NCBI GenBank assembly: GCA_903995115.1
Contig: LR877147.1
Coordinates: 186,001 to 250,000 of the forward strand
Length of the DNA stretch: 64,000 nucleotides
Source: Angomonas deanei
Taxonomy: Eukaryota > Euglenozoa > Kinetoplastea > Trypanosomatida > Trypanosomatidae
Direction of reading: 5' to 3'
Under the pieces are notes generated by a model. That model did no database searches. It was not told where the DNA came from and was given only the letters and a program-made list of their open reading frames with translations. The translations under genes and the position numbers were made by a program. This document shows, piece after piece, positions 1 through 9,966 of the stretch. Each line of letters starts with the position of its first letter. The first letter of the stretch is position 1.

Positions 1-3000
1 ACCGATTCCTCCGCCACTTTAACCAGCTGGCCTTCCCCGAAATCGACGACGACAGCATGAAGCGCATCTTTACCTCCATCCTGGACAGTTACTTTGCGGA
101 CTTCTCCGAAGATGTCCGTTCGCGGGTGAACTCCGTTGTGGCCGCCTCGATTGAGGTGTTCAACACGGTGTCGAAGGAGCTGCGCCCGACACCGGCGAGA
201 CCACATTATCTCTTCAACTTGCGTGACTTGTCCAAGGTGATCGGTGGCCTTCTTAGTTCCACTGCCAAGACGGTGACCACTCCCAGTGAGTTGGCGCGAC
301 TTTGGATGCACGAGGAGCAGCGAACCTTCTCCGATCGATTGGTGAATGAAGACGACCGCAAGTGGTTCCACAATCTGATTCTGAAACAGGCGACCAAGCA
401 GCTGAAGGTGACCAACGAGGAGGTGGCCCCGGTGGAGGGAAATGACCTAATCCTGTTTACTGATTTCATGGGCGGTCGAACCGAGCAGAAGACGTACACG
501 GAGGCGACGGACTTCAAGGCCCTTGTTCAGGTTTTGGAGCGCGGGATGGAGGAGTACAACACCCAGTCGATGAGTAGCAAGCTCAACCTGGTCATGTTCT
601 CTGATGCGGTGCAGCACGTTTGCCGTATTGCTCGTGTCATTAGTAAGCCCAACGGTCACGTACTGCTCTTGGGTGTCGGTGGTTCCGGAAGGCAGTCTCT
701 CAGTCGCCTCGCCGCCCACTTGACGGACCTGGAGCTGAAGCAGGTGGAGATCTCGAAGGGATACGGGCTGAATGCATGGCGCGACGACCTCAAGACGATG
801 CTCACTCATGTCGCGTACAAGAATAAGTCGGTGCTATTCCTCTTTACGGATACCCAAATTGTGCTGGAATCCATGCTGGAAGATGTCAACAACCTGCTCA
901 ACTCCGGTGAAGTGCCAAACCTCTTTCTGGGACAAGAATTTGATGACTTGATCAACTCGATGAAGCCCACCTGCATTGCGGAGAGTATTCCCCTCGACAA
1001 GGTGAGCGTCTTTGGCCGCTTCGTGCGAGCCTGCCGGACCAATCTACACATTTCCCTCTGCATGTCGCCACTTGGTGAAGTCTTCCGCAACCGCCTGAGA
1101 CAATTTCCCTCCCTGGTGAGTTGCTGCACAATTGACTGGTTCTCCTCGTGGCCCGACCAAGCGCTGCGGAGTGTCGCCAACAACTTTTTTGTGGAATCCA
1201 GCATGCTCAACGGCGAGGAGCAATTGAAGGCGTGTACGGAAATGTGCGTCGATATTCATACCAGCGTGGAGGCCATCTCCAAGCGCTTTCTGCAAGAGGC
1301 GAACCGCCACAACTACGTCACCCCCACCTCTTTCCTAGAGTTGCTGAGGACCTTCAAGTACCTGATTGAGAAGAAGACATCCGAGAACGATCAGACCAAG
1401 AATCGACTGGTGAATGGGTTATCCAAGCTGAAGGAGACGGAGGAGTCTATCGCCGGACTGCAACAGAGTTTGGCGGAGAGTCAGCCGGTGCTGTTGGAGA
1501 AAAATGAGGCCATCAAGGTACTCGTGGCGGAGATGGAAGTACAAACCAAGTCGGCGGAGGTGACCAAAGAGGAGGCAGAGAAGGAGCAGGCGGCGGTGGC
1601 GGCCAAACAGGCGGAATGCGCTGAAATTGAGCATGAGGCGGAGGAACAGCTCTCCGAGGCCCTTCCCGAGCTGGACAGAGCCTTGGAGAGTTTGAAGAAC
1701 CTCAAGTCCTCCCAGATTACGGAGGTGGCGGGTTACAAGGCGCCGACGCCGGGTGTGATCATGACTATGCAGGGTATCTGCATTCTCTTTCAAATAAAGC
1801 CCGTGTTAAAGGCGGCGAACCCGATGGAGGAGAAGAAGCCAGACTACTGGACGACGGCCCGAGAGCAACTCCTCAATAACCCCAATCAGCTGCTGCAAAA
1901 GCTCATCAACTTTGACAAGGAGCACATTCCAGAGAAACTGATCCAGGCGGTGCAGCCGCTCGTGTCGTCGGAGGACTTTACGCCCAAGAAGATTGCCGGA
2001 GCCAGTCAGGCCTGCGCGGCCATGTGTCAGTGGACGCATGCCATGGTTCGGTTTCACGAAGTCAACAAGAAGGTGGAGCCGCTACGAGAGCGTCTCGCGG
2101 TAGCACAGGAGGCGAACCAGGAAGCACAGGACAAGCTGCAGAAGGCGCAGGAGCGACTGGAGGAGGTGGCCAAGCTGTTACAGGAGATGCAAACCAAAAA
2201 GGAGAATGCGGAACGGGAAATGAAGGAGTTGGACGAGAATGTGAAGCGGACGGAATTGAAGCTGGAGCGAGCCGCCATGCTGATTGACGGACTTGCTGGA
2301 GAGAAGAAGAATTGGATCAAGACCGTGGAGGAGCTCACCGACAATGCCAAGTACATTGTGGGCGACATGCTGGCGGCCGCTGGGCAAATCGCCTACTGTG
2401 GGCCGTTCACTGCGAGCTATCGCAAGGACCTTTTGGCGCTGTGGATGAAGAAGTTGGACGAACGATCGTTGCTGCACAGTGAGAATCTGTCCGTGTTCAG
2501 CACACTCAAGGACCCGGTTCAGGTCCAGCAGTGGACGTTGAACGGCCTTCCCATGGATGCGCTCTCGGTCGAGAATGCCCTCATCCTCACGGAGGCGCGG
2601 CGGTGGCCGCTCATGATTGACCCGCAGACGCAGGCGAACAAGTGGATCAAGCAGACCTACAAGGACTCGATTGAGGTGCTGAAGCCAAGTCAGCGGGATC
2701 TGATTAAGCGCATTGAGTATTGCATCCGCGCTGGTCGCCCGGTGCTGTTGGAGAACGTGTCGGAGGAGCTGGACGCGAGTTTGAATCCCCTTCTCGGACG
2801 TGAGACCTTCACCCAAGGCGGTACCGAAATGATCCGTATTTCCGAAAACGCAATCCCGTGGAATGACAAGTTCAAGTTCTTCATGACGACCAAGTTGCCC
2901 AACCCGCACTACATCCCAGAGGTCATGGTGCGTGTGACGCTGCTCAACTTTTTCATCACCCCTCAAGGCTTGGAAGATCAGCTGCTCGGTGTGGTGGTGG

Positions 3001-5717
3001 GCCAGGAGCGAAAGGAGCTGGAACTCAAGCGAGCGGATCTGATTCAGAAGAACGCCACCATGAAGGCGGACTTGGCCAATATCCAAAAGACCATCTTGCG
3101 AAAACTCGAGGAGGTCAAGGGCGATGTGCTGGATGATGTGGAGCTGATTGCCTATCTCAACGAATCCAAGGAAAAGACGGCGGAGATTGTGGCAAAGGTA
3201 GCAGAGGCAGAGGAGGCGGAGGTCGAGATCAACGCCACCCGAGAGCAGTACCGTCCAGTCGCCAAGCACTCCGCCTGTCTGTACTTCTGCTGCTCCACCC
3301 TCTCCAACGTGGACCCCATGTACCAGTACTCGCTGCAGTGGTTTGTGCAGCTCTTCTTGGTGGGCATCGATCAGGCACCGCGCTCCGATGAGCTGGAGGA
3401 ACGGCTGCGTCATTTGAATGAGTATTTCACGTACAGCTTCTACCAAAATGTCAGTCGGTCGCTCTTTGAGAAGCACAAGTTGATGTTTTCCTTCTTCTTG
3501 TGTATTCGCATCTTGCAGCAGGAAGGCCTCGTCGACGAGGGCGAATTCCGCTTCCTCCTCCAAGGTCCCTCCCTGGTCCAGAAGTCCGACGGCAATCCCG
3601 ATAGCAGTTGGGTCTCCGCCTCGACGTGGGATGAGATCAACTACTTGTCCACCACCTTCTCGTGCTTCAGCGGCTTCGCGGAGCATTTTAAGGCGGAAAT
3701 CGGCAAGTACAAGGAAATGTTCATGTCCTCCAACGCGCACCGGCAGCCGTTCCCTAGTCCATTCGGGGAGCAGCTCACGCAGTTCCAGAAAATGTTGTTT
3801 TTGCGCACCCTCCGCCCCGACAAGCTGATGGAGGCTGTCCAGGACTACGTGTCGGAGAAAATGGGAGAAAAGTTTATCCGACCTCCCCCGTTCGACTTGC
3901 TCACCTCCTACAAGGATGCCAACGCCATGACCCCGCTCATCTTCATTCTATCCCAGGGTGCCGACCCGTACGAGGACTGGAAGAAGTTCGCCGAGACGCA
4001 GCACATGAGCAAGAAGCTGTACGATATCTCCCTCGGTCAGGGTCAAGGCCCGCGGGCGGAGCGAATGCTGCAGGAGGCAACCGAGAATGGTGCATGGGTA
4101 CTGCTGCAGAACTGTCACTTGGCCACCTCGTGGATGCCCAGCTTGGAGCGTATTGTGGAGTCCATGTCGTCCGCGGTGCACCCCAACTTCCGTCTGTGGC
4201 TGACCTCAATGCCTAGTCCCCACTTCCCTGTCTCTGTCCTGCAGAACGGTGTGAAGATGACGAATGAACCCCCGAAGGGCATGCAGGCAAATGTCACCCG
4301 CTCCTTACTGAGCTACAGCAACGATTATCTGGAAACGTGCAAAAAGTCAACCGAGTTCAAGAAGCTCTTCTTCTCCTTCACCTTCTTCCACGCGCTCATC
4401 CAGGAGAGGCGAAAGTTCGGACCGCTGGGGTGGAACATCTCGTACGAGTACACTTCGGGCGACTTGAACTGTTGTGTCGACCAGCTGAAGATGTTCTTGG
4501 ACAAGTACGACGACGTGCCGTACAAGGTGATCCGGGAGTTGAGTGGCAACATCCACTACGGTGGTCGTGTCACTGACGACTGGGATAGACGAACGCTGAA
4601 TACCATTCTGGAAGGGTTTGTGTGCCCTGACGTCATGAAGGATGGCTACTGCTTCACCTCGTTAGACACCTATCAGTCCATCCCAGCGACCAAGCAGCAA
4701 GGTTATTTGGAGTATGTGGCACAGTGGCCCATGAACACTCACCCCGAAACATTCGGTCTGCACGAAAATGCCGATATTGCCTGTGCCCGTGCAGAGACGT
4801 TCGACACCCTTTCTGGTATCGTACTGCTGCAGGGTGAGGCATCTTCCAGCAGCGCCAACGCCAAGTCCGCGGATGAGACCGTGACCGAGATTGCCACTAC
4901 CATCAAGGGCAAGATTATGGAACCATTTGATATTGACAAGTTCAAGCACCGCTACCCCACCAAGTACGAGGACTCCATGAACACGGTGCTGGTGCAGGAG
5001 GCCATTCGGTTCAACAAGTTGGTCGCCGCCATTCACCAGAGCTTGGAGAATCTCCCACTCGCGATAAAGGGCGAGGTGGTGATGAGCAAGGAGCTGGAGG
5101 ACGTGCACCGCTCCCTCTTCACCAACCAAGTGCCTGCCCAGTGGGTGAGCAAGGCGTACCCGAGCTTGAAGACGCTCGCCTCCTGGGTGGACGACCTGCG
5201 GCTGCGGCTCGACATGGTCCAGACCTGGTACAATGAGGGTCACCCCAAGACGTACTGGATATCTGGCTTCTTCTTCCCGCAGGCGTTTCTCACTGGTATT
5301 CTACAAAACTTTGCCCGTCGGAAACAAATCTCCATTGACACGATTAGTTACGACTTTGACTGGACGAACAAGTCGCCCAGTGAGGTGACCGCCCAGCCGG
5401 AAGAGGGTTGCTACATTCACGGCATGTATATCGAGGGCGCCAGAATCGACTCGGAGACCCTCCGGCTCGCAGAATCTAAGCCAAAGGTGCTGTATGAGCC
5501 TACCCCCATGTTGTGGCTAAGACCGGTGATTGACCGCAAGAAGCCGAAGGAGGGCGTCTACGACTGTCCCCTCTACAAGACGGTCCAGCGTGCTGGTACA
5601 CTGAGTACCACCGGGCACTCCACCAACTACGTGCTGACTATAGAAATACCCACCACGGAAGACCCGAAACACTGGGTAAAGCGAGGCGTTGCCTCCGTCT
5701 GTGCACTGACAAATTAA
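1..5717 (+). CDS. Axonemal dynein heavy chain, C-terminal part (partial at 5' end)
   Basis: The reading frame is already open at base 3 and continues upstream of the window. About 1,904 residues are seen, from the end of AAA3 through AAA4, the stalk, AAA5, AAA6 and the C-terminal domain. Counting from the Met at 57, the AAA4 P-loop GVGGSGRQS is at residues 206-214. Charged coiled coils at about 445-560 and 680-765 are the two stalk helices, with the microtubule-binding tip between them. The end, with the WVKRGVA motif, is typical of single-headed inner-arm dyneins of the DNAH1/3/7/12 group; this subtype is an inference. It is an ATP-driven minus-end motor of the flagellar axoneme. No frame break is seen. 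The Met at 57 is internal and not a start. Confidence 0.95.
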   Translation, partial: RFLRHFNQLAFPEIDDDSMKRIFTSILDSYFADFSEDVRSRVNSVVAASIEVFNTVSKELRPTPARPHYLFNLRDLSKVIGGLLSSTAKTVTTPSELARLWMHEEQRTFSDRLVNEDDRKWFHNLILKQATKQLKVTNEEVAPVEGNDLILFTDFMGGRTEQKTYTEATDFKALVQVLERGMEEYNTQSMSSKLNLVMFSDAVQHVCRIARVISKPNGHVLLLGVGGSGRQSLSRLAAHLTDLELKQVEISKGYGLNAWRDDLKTMLTHVAYKNKSVLFLFTDTQIVLESMLEDVNNLLNSGEVPNLFLGQEFDDLINSMKPTCIAESIPLDKVSVFGRFVRACRTNLHISLCMSPLGEVFRNRLRQFPSLVSCCTIDWFSSWPDQALRSVANNFFVESSMLNGEEQLKACTEMCVDIHTSVEAISKRFLQEANRHNYVTPTSFLELLRTFKYLIEKKTSENDQTKNRLVNGLSKLKETEESIAGLQQSLAESQPVLLEKNEAIKVLVAEMEVQTKSAEVTKEEAEKEQAAVAAKQAECAEIEHEAEEQLSEALPELDRALESLKNLKSSQITEVAGYKAPTPGVIMTMQGICILFQIKPVLKAANPMEEKKPDYWTTAREQLLNNPNQLLQKLINFDKEHIPEKLIQAVQPLVSSEDFTPKKIAGASQACAAMCQWTHAMVRFHEVNKKVEPLRERLAVAQEANQEAQDKLQKAQERLEEVAKLLQEMQTKKENAEREMKELDENVKRTELKLERAAMLIDGLAGEKKNWIKTVEELTDNAKYIVGDMLAAAGQIAYCGPFTASYRKDLLALWMKKLDERSLLHSENLSVFSTLKDPVQVQQWTLNGLPMDALSVENALILTEARRWPLMIDPQTQANKWIKQTYKDSIEVLKPSQRDLIKRIEYCIRAGRPVLLENVSEELDASLNPLLGRETFTQGGTEMIRISENAIPWNDKFKFFMTTKLPNPHYIPEVMVRVTLLNFFITPQGLEDQLLGVVVGQERKELELKRADLIQKNATMKADLANIQKTILRKLEEVKGDVLDDVELIAYLNESKEKTAEIVAKVAEAEEAEVEINATREQYRPVAKHSACLYFCCSTLSNVDPMYQYSLQWFVQLFLVGIDQAPRSDELEERLRHLNEYFTYSFYQNVSRSLFEKHKLMFSFFLCIRILQQEGLVDEGEFRFLLQGPSLVQKSDGNPDSSWVSASTWDEINYLSTTFSCFSGFAEHFKAEIGKYKEMFMSSNAHRQPFPSPFGEQLTQFQKMLFLRTLRPDKLMEAVQDYVSEKMGEKFIRPPPFDLLTSYKDANAMTPLIFILSQGADPYEDWKKFAETQHMSKKLYDISLGQGQGPRAERMLQEATENGAWVLLQNCHLATSWMPSLERIVESMSSAVHPNFRLWLTSMPSPHFPVSVLQNGVKMTNEPPKGMQANVTRSLLSYSNDYLETCKKSTEFKKLFFSFTFFHALIQERRKFGPLGWNISYEYTSGDLNCCVDQLKMFLDKYDDVPYKVIRELSGNIHYGGRVTDDWDRRTLNTILEGFVCPDVMKDGYCFTSLDTYQSIPATKQQGYLEYVAQWPMNTHPETFGLHENADIACARAETFDTLSGIVLLQGEASSSSANAKSADETVTEIATTIKGKIMEPFDIDKFKHRYPTKYEDSMNTVLVQEAIRFNKLVAAIHQSLENLPLAIKGEVVMSKELEDVHRSLFTNQVPAQWVSKAYPSLKTLASWVDDLRLRLDMVQTWYNEGHPKTYWISGFFFPQAFLTGILQNFARRKQISIDTISYDFDWTNKSPSEVTAQPEEGCYIHGMYIEGARIDSETLRLAESKPKVLYEPTPMLWLRPVIDRKKPKEGVYDCPLYKTVQRAGTLSTTGHSTNYVLTIEIPTTEDPKHWVKRGVASVCALTN

Positions 5718-5910
5718 GAAAGGGGCACTCTCTTTTTAAAAAAAAAAAAGTTTATTGATAACTTTATACAAGACCAGATGTAAATTTTGTACATGTAACT
5801 TGATAGTATTTTTCTGACAATATAATATATTAAAAAAAGTAGCAATAGTGCTTCCCATTATGATTCTGTGGTAAAACGATTAAACCTCTTTCATATTCTG
5901 CACTGCAGCA

Positions 5911-5955
5911 TCCTTTCTCATCCCCTCTCTTTTCTGTTCTCATTTTTTAGCGGAA
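5911..5955 (+). promoter_or_regulatory. Trans-splice acceptor region
   Basis: A pyrimidine-rich stretch ends in tttttag, with AG at 5949-5950, five bases before the ATG at 5956. This is the classical kinetoplastid spliced-leader acceptor layout, and it also places the polyadenylation of the dynein mRNA upstream. The assignment comes from pattern only. Confidence 0.7.
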
Positions 5956-7323
5956 ATGAGTAGGCGTAATTATATGGAATTTGACCACGAAAGCGTCCCG
6001 GTGAAGACAGCATCCCGTCCACTCTCGTCTCTGCAACAGCTGTCGGCTATTTTGACCCTCACCAGTTTCGGCGCATTAGTGTTCTCCTTTATCGCCGTCA
6101 CGTGCGATTACTACGTTGGCATTTCCGTTGAGAATTACTTTTACACGGAGGAGGGCAGTGCAGAAACGCACTTGCTCGTACCACAGGCGGACGTTTCCGT
6201 GGGGGTAAGCGTGTACTGTTTTTCCAACCGCTGCGCCTCGCGCAGCACACTAGAGGGACCACTCTCCTTAGTCCCGAATGTGACCGCGTTTGAGAACACC
6301 ACACTAGTGAACAATACCGCCCTGATGGACTCCCTGCAAGAGGTATACCATCAATTCGTGTTTGGCTATGATGTTGGTGCCTCCTGTGGCACCACGGCGG
6401 GCGCGGTGAAGTCCTTGTCGCTCTTCGCCTTAGCATCGAATATTATCGAAACCCTCGCCTTAGTCGTGACCGCCTTTGTCGGGGTGATTCTCTTCCATTT
6501 ATTTTGCCGTATCAACGTGCTCCTCGGGGAGGCGGCGGTGAACTGTGTCGTCAAGGACGTTGTAGTAGGGGAGCGGAAGATTAGTGCGGTCTACCTGTTG
6601 CGGGAACTGAAGGCACAAATGAAGTTTGAGCGACCGCTCGTGATCGTGTTGTTGGTCTCCACGGCCGTTTCGTTTGTCTTCTCCCTTTTTGCCATGGCAG
6701 GGTCGGCTGCGCTGGTCGCCGGTAAGATGAAATGCGGCAAGTCCTTCTGTAAAAGTTTCACGTCCGCTTTTGAAAGTTTGGAGTCGGCGTTAGGGACGCA
6801 AAGTGAGAACAAGTACAACTGTTCGATTGGTGCCTCGCTCCCTACTATTATAGTTAGTTTCCTACTGTCCCTCTTCGCCGTCGTGGCGGCGGCATTGTTA
6901 GGACTGGTGTACGTCAAGTCCTCGCGAATGGAGCTGTTGAGCAAGCGACGGGATCAACTGGTCAGTCTTCAGAACGAACTGAATGTCAAGTTGGGCTCCC
7001 TCAACGCCTCCTGCGCCGCCCCGCTGGAGGCCACGAGCGAGGACTTCTCCAACCACCCCGACTCGTTCGCCTACAGTAACCCAAGCGGGTTCAACGAGTC
7101 CAACTTGCGGCCGTCGACCGACGATGTGAACCCACAACACTTGGAGGAGACGAAAATCAATAAGTTAGGCGGCCGTATTGCCCTCTTCAAGCAGCGCCGT
7201 ATCCTCGAGGCAGAGGAGCAGTCCCGGCGTGAGACGATCATGGCCGAGGAGGAGAGACGTTTCCACATGAGAGAACGACAGTTTCAGCTGTCACACCGTC
7301 TTCACAATTTGGAGGGACAGTAA
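5956..7323 (+). CDS. Four-pass membrane protein, amastin/claudin-like topology
   Basis: 455 residues. Four hydrophobic segments lie at roughly 27-50, 152-182, 227-254 and 292-318. The two loops after TM1 and TM3 are cysteine-containing, and the first has N-x-T/S sequons. The C-terminus is a long cytoplasmic tail with a basic, glutamine/glutamate-rich coiled coil from about 395 to the end. The first loop has a pair of cysteines (VYCFSNRC) that recalls amastins, but the full amastin signature is not evident and the tail is much longer than in amastins. The start is fixed by the acceptor AG five bases upstream. Function is unknown; membership in the amastin family is a weak inference from topology. 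Confidence 0.75.
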   Translation: MSRRNYMEFDHESVPVKTASRPLSSLQQLSAILTLTSFGALVFSFIAVTCDYYVGISVENYFYTEEGSAETHLLVPQADVSVGVSVYCFSNRCASRSTLEGPLSLVPNVTAFENTTLVNNTALMDSLQEVYHQFVFGYDVGASCGTTAGAVKSLSLFALASNIIETLALVVTAFVGVILFHLFCRINVLLGEAAVNCVVKDVVVGERKISAVYLLRELKAQMKFERPLVIVLLVSTAVSFVFSLFAMAGSAALVAGKMKCGKSFCKSFTSAFESLESALGTQSENKYNCSIGASLPTIIVSFLLSLFAVVAAALLGLVYVKSSRMELLSKRRDQLVSLQNELNVKLGSLNASCAAPLEATSEDFSNHPDSFAYSNPSGFNESNLRPSTDDVNPQHLEETKINKLGGRIALFKQRRILEAEEQSRRETIMAEEERRFHMRERQFQLSHRLHNLEGQ

Positions 7324-7658
7324 AAATGTGTAGCACCAACAGCGGGTGATAATATTCACAACACCAAGCAAATAAGCAACAAGGAACGCAAAGGCGAGAG
7401 AGAAAAAAAAACAAACACATGTAACACTATCGTTCTCGTTTTTTTTTTTTCAGTAATACTACTATTTTTTAAAATTGATTTTGCTGTACTAATAACTGAC
7501 ATATTAATCATTCCCCGACTGGCTCACCCTTTCTTTTTTGTTGTTGTTGTTGTTGGGATCTTCTATTCTTTCGAACGCACCAATAAACTCTTCTTCCCTC
7601 TCTTTCTTGAATAAAAGAATCATTGATTCATTGCTAACCATCTATTAACAGTCACTAT
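7324..7658. other. Intergenic spacer with GTT microsatellite
   Basis: Holds the 3' UTR of the membrane protein, T-rich tracts, a short (ttg) repeat at about 7541-7556 and the acceptor AG at 7650-7651 for the next gene. No gene was seen in it. Confidence 0.6.
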
Positions 7659-8243
7659 ATGTCCACGAAAGGAGTCGACACGTTTAGTGTTTCTCAGAAC
7701 CGAATCCGGGCCGCCAACTTCCAGGACGACGAGGAAAGGGAAAACGCCGAGTACGCGGAACGTCACAACCTGCAGGCCTTGTTTGCCGAGTTTGCCGAGC
7801 AGCTACGCGAGAAGGAACCCAAGTCGGAGCAGGAGGCGGAGAAAGTGTTACTGGATCTTCTATCTCACCGTAAGGCAGAGCGCGACCGCGCCGCCCTGCG
7901 GTTACACTTCTCCAAATCCTTCGAAGTTAGTCTAGACAATGGCCGTAAAACACTCAAGTTAACGTTAGAGAGTGAACAAGCCTCCTTACACGTCGTACAG
8001 AAGACTCGTAGCGTCACGATGGATGACACGTTTAAAATCTCATTTGAGCAGACAGAAGAACTGACGGAGCTGTTCTACGAATTGGGCCGTTTTGTTGTCG
8101 AGACGCCAAAAGGAGAGCAGGGTGGGTTCATCAACATTGACGAGAAGGATCTGTTCCTACTGTCCGGGGCGAAGGATTGCTACGATATCGGTGATGAGCT
8201 GTTCAACCTGGCGTTGCACATGAACATCAAACCATCCGCCTAA
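7659..8243 (+). CDS. Conserved-looking small protein of unknown function
   Basis: 194 residues, soluble, with no signal peptide or membrane segment. The N-terminal third is acidic and helical (about residues 25-75). The remainder looks like a mixed alpha/beta domain containing FEQTEELTELFYELGRFV. The codon use matches the neighbours and the ATG lies eight bases after a plausible AG acceptor, so it is a real gene. I do not recognise the family. Given the flanking dynein and IFT122 genes a flagellar role is possible, but neighbourhood is weak evidence in kinetoplastids. Confidence 0.75.
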   Translation: MSTKGVDTFSVSQNRIRAANFQDDEERENAEYAERHNLQALFAEFAEQLREKEPKSEQEAEKVLLDLLSHRKAERDRAALRLHFSKSFEVSLDNGRKTLKLTLESEQASLHVVQKTRSVTMDDTFKISFEQTEELTELFYELGRFVVETPKGEQGGFINIDEKDLFLLSGAKDCYDIGDELFNLALHMNIKPSA

Positions 8244-8502
8244 GACAGAGAGTTATTTTGGTCCATATCGTGTTGCAAAAATCCTTACTAATATAAACAA
8301 ACAAACAACAACAACAAAAATAAAAAATACAGTCTATATTAAGTTTACTCTATATACAATTTCTCTCGATATACAGTGTTTGACGTTCTTGTCGTTTATT
8401 GGACTGTTTCCTATATTGGTGTACATTCTCTGCTACGCCCCTTCACACTTTCCCCACCTCCTCTTTTTCTTCTTTTTGTATCCTCTCAATACATAGTTAC
8501 CA

Positions 8503-9024
8503 ATGTCAACCTACGTTCCTAAGCCCACCCGCGACGACGTTTACCGCTTCTTCTTCACGGAGGGCGTGATCGCCTGCAAGAAGGACCGCCTGGGCACCTG
8601 GGCTGGTACTCTTGGCGACAAGACGTTCAAGGTCCCCTGCGTGCAGATCATGCAGCTCATGCGCTCCCTCAAGAGCCGCGAGCTCATCAAGGAACAGTTT
8701 GCGTGGCAGCACTACTACTGGACTCTCAACGATGCCGGCCTTGCCTACATGCGTGAGTACCTCCACCTCGCCGTCACTGCCGTCCCCAACACCCAGAAGC
8801 CCACTGATGTCCGCTTCGAGAAGGTCCGCGAGCGCGGCGAGGGCCGTGGCCGTGGTGGCCGTGGCGAGGGCCGTGGTCGTGGTGGCCGCGGTGAGGGCCG
8901 TGGTCGCGGTGGTCGTGGCCGTGGTGGTCGCGGATTCGGTGGTGAGCGCCGTGAATACGGCAACGACGCCGCCGTCGCTGCCGAGGCTCCCGTCCAGGAA
9001 GAGGTCCCCGCTGCCCAGGAGTAG
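8503..9024 (+). CDS. RPS10: 40S ribosomal protein S10 (eS10), copy 1
   Basis: 173 residues. The N-terminal winged-helix domain of eS10 is clear (YRFFFTEGVIACKKD, then the central SLKSRELIKEQFAWQHYYW segment, a strong eS10 signature). The C-terminal tail from about residue 110 is a run of GRGRGGRGE repeats, an RGG-type tail. It is a component of the 40S subunit near the mRNA entry side. Codons are strongly biased to C/G endings, as in highly expressed genes. The acceptor AG is at 8495-8496. The coding sequence differs from copy 2 at one base only (third position of codon 2), as far as I could compare by eye. Confidence 0.96.
   Translation: MSTYVPKPTRDDVYRFFFTEGVIACKKDRLGTWAGTLGDKTFKVPCVQIMQLMRSLKSRELIKEQFAWQHYYWTLNDAGLAYMREYLHLAVTAVPNTQKPTDVRFEKVRERGEGRGRGGRGEGRGRGGRGEGRGRGGRGRGGRGFGGERREYGNDAAVAAEAPVQEEVPAAQE
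8833..8943 (+). repeat. RGG/GRGRGGRGE coding tandem repeat (eS10 copy 1)
   Basis: An imperfect repeat of a 27-base unit encoding about three copies of GRGRGGRGE plus a shorter GRGGRG remnant. The same block recurs in copy 2 at about 9530-9640. Such arginine-glycine tracts are typical methylation and RNA-contact regions. Confidence 0.8.
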
Positions 9025-9199
9025 AGTAACAAAGTTTATTTCATCATTTTGTTTATTTTTTTAATCAATTCAAAAAAAAAAAAAATGACATGTAGATACG
9101 AGCCGTTGTAGTGTTCTTCCTCACATGACAACTGAACTATGATTCTTAGAATTGTCTTTTCTCTCTCTCACACCCCTTATCTTTGACTAAGTGAACATA

Positions 9200-9721
9200 A
9201 TGTCTACCTACGTTCCTAAGCCCACCCGCGACGACGTTTACCGCTTCTTCTTCACGGAGGGCGTGATCGCCTGCAAGAAGGACCGCCTGGGCACCTGGGC
9301 TGGTACTCTTGGCGACAAGACGTTCAAGGTCCCCTGCGTGCAGATCATGCAGCTCATGCGCTCCCTCAAGAGCCGCGAGCTCATCAAGGAACAGTTTGCG
9401 TGGCAGCACTACTACTGGACTCTCAACGATGCCGGCCTTGCCTACATGCGTGAGTACCTCCACCTCGCCGTCACTGCCGTCCCCAACACCCAGAAGCCCA
9501 CTGATGTCCGCTTCGAGAAGGTCCGCGAGCGCGGCGAGGGCCGTGGCCGTGGTGGCCGTGGCGAGGGCCGTGGTCGTGGTGGCCGCGGTGAGGGCCGTGG
9601 TCGCGGTGGTCGTGGCCGTGGTGGTCGCGGATTCGGTGGTGAGCGCCGTGAATACGGCAACGACGCCGCCGTCGCTGCCGAGGCTCCCGTCCAGGAAGAG
9701 GTCCCCGCTGCCCAGGAGTAG
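9200..9721 (+). CDS. RPS10: 40S ribosomal protein S10 (eS10), copy 2
   Basis: 173 residues and identical in protein sequence to copy 1. The ATG at 9200 is chosen because it matches copy 1; an in-frame GTG at 9191 is only an apparent extension. An AG acceptor overlaps 9190-9191. The 5' and 3' flanks are unrelated to those of copy 1, so the two genes probably differ in UTR-mediated control while making the same protein. The tail repeats are conserved to the base. Confidence 0.96.
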   Translation: MSTYVPKPTRDDVYRFFFTEGVIACKKDRLGTWAGTLGDKTFKVPCVQIMQLMRSLKSRELIKEQFAWQHYYWTLNDAGLAYMREYLHLAVTAVPNTQKPTDVRFEKVRERGEGRGRGGRGEGRGRGGRGEGRGRGGRGRGGRGFGGERREYGNDAAVAAEAPVQEEVPAAQE

Positions 9722-9966
9722 AAATGTTTCACAATTTGTTCTAGCTTCATTTCTCTTTTATTCATTTTCTACTTAATTGAATTGTCAGGCGATGTTAAGG
9801 TTTGTAGGGCATACTACTTATTGGTTCTTATTGACCTGTGACAAGTGTTTTTCATTCTTCTTCTCTCTTTCAATTTTCTTGTCTGTAGTTATTTCTATAG
9901 TTTTTTTTTTTTTCTTTTTTTTATTTTATTGTTTGTTTGTTTCCTGTACGATAAAACAAGACCACC

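Noticed and set aside
2178-3740. 520-codon minus-strand frame opposite dynein
   Set aside because: It lies wholly inside the conserved dynein coding sequence, has leucine/histidine-rich shadow composition and no splice signal on that strand.
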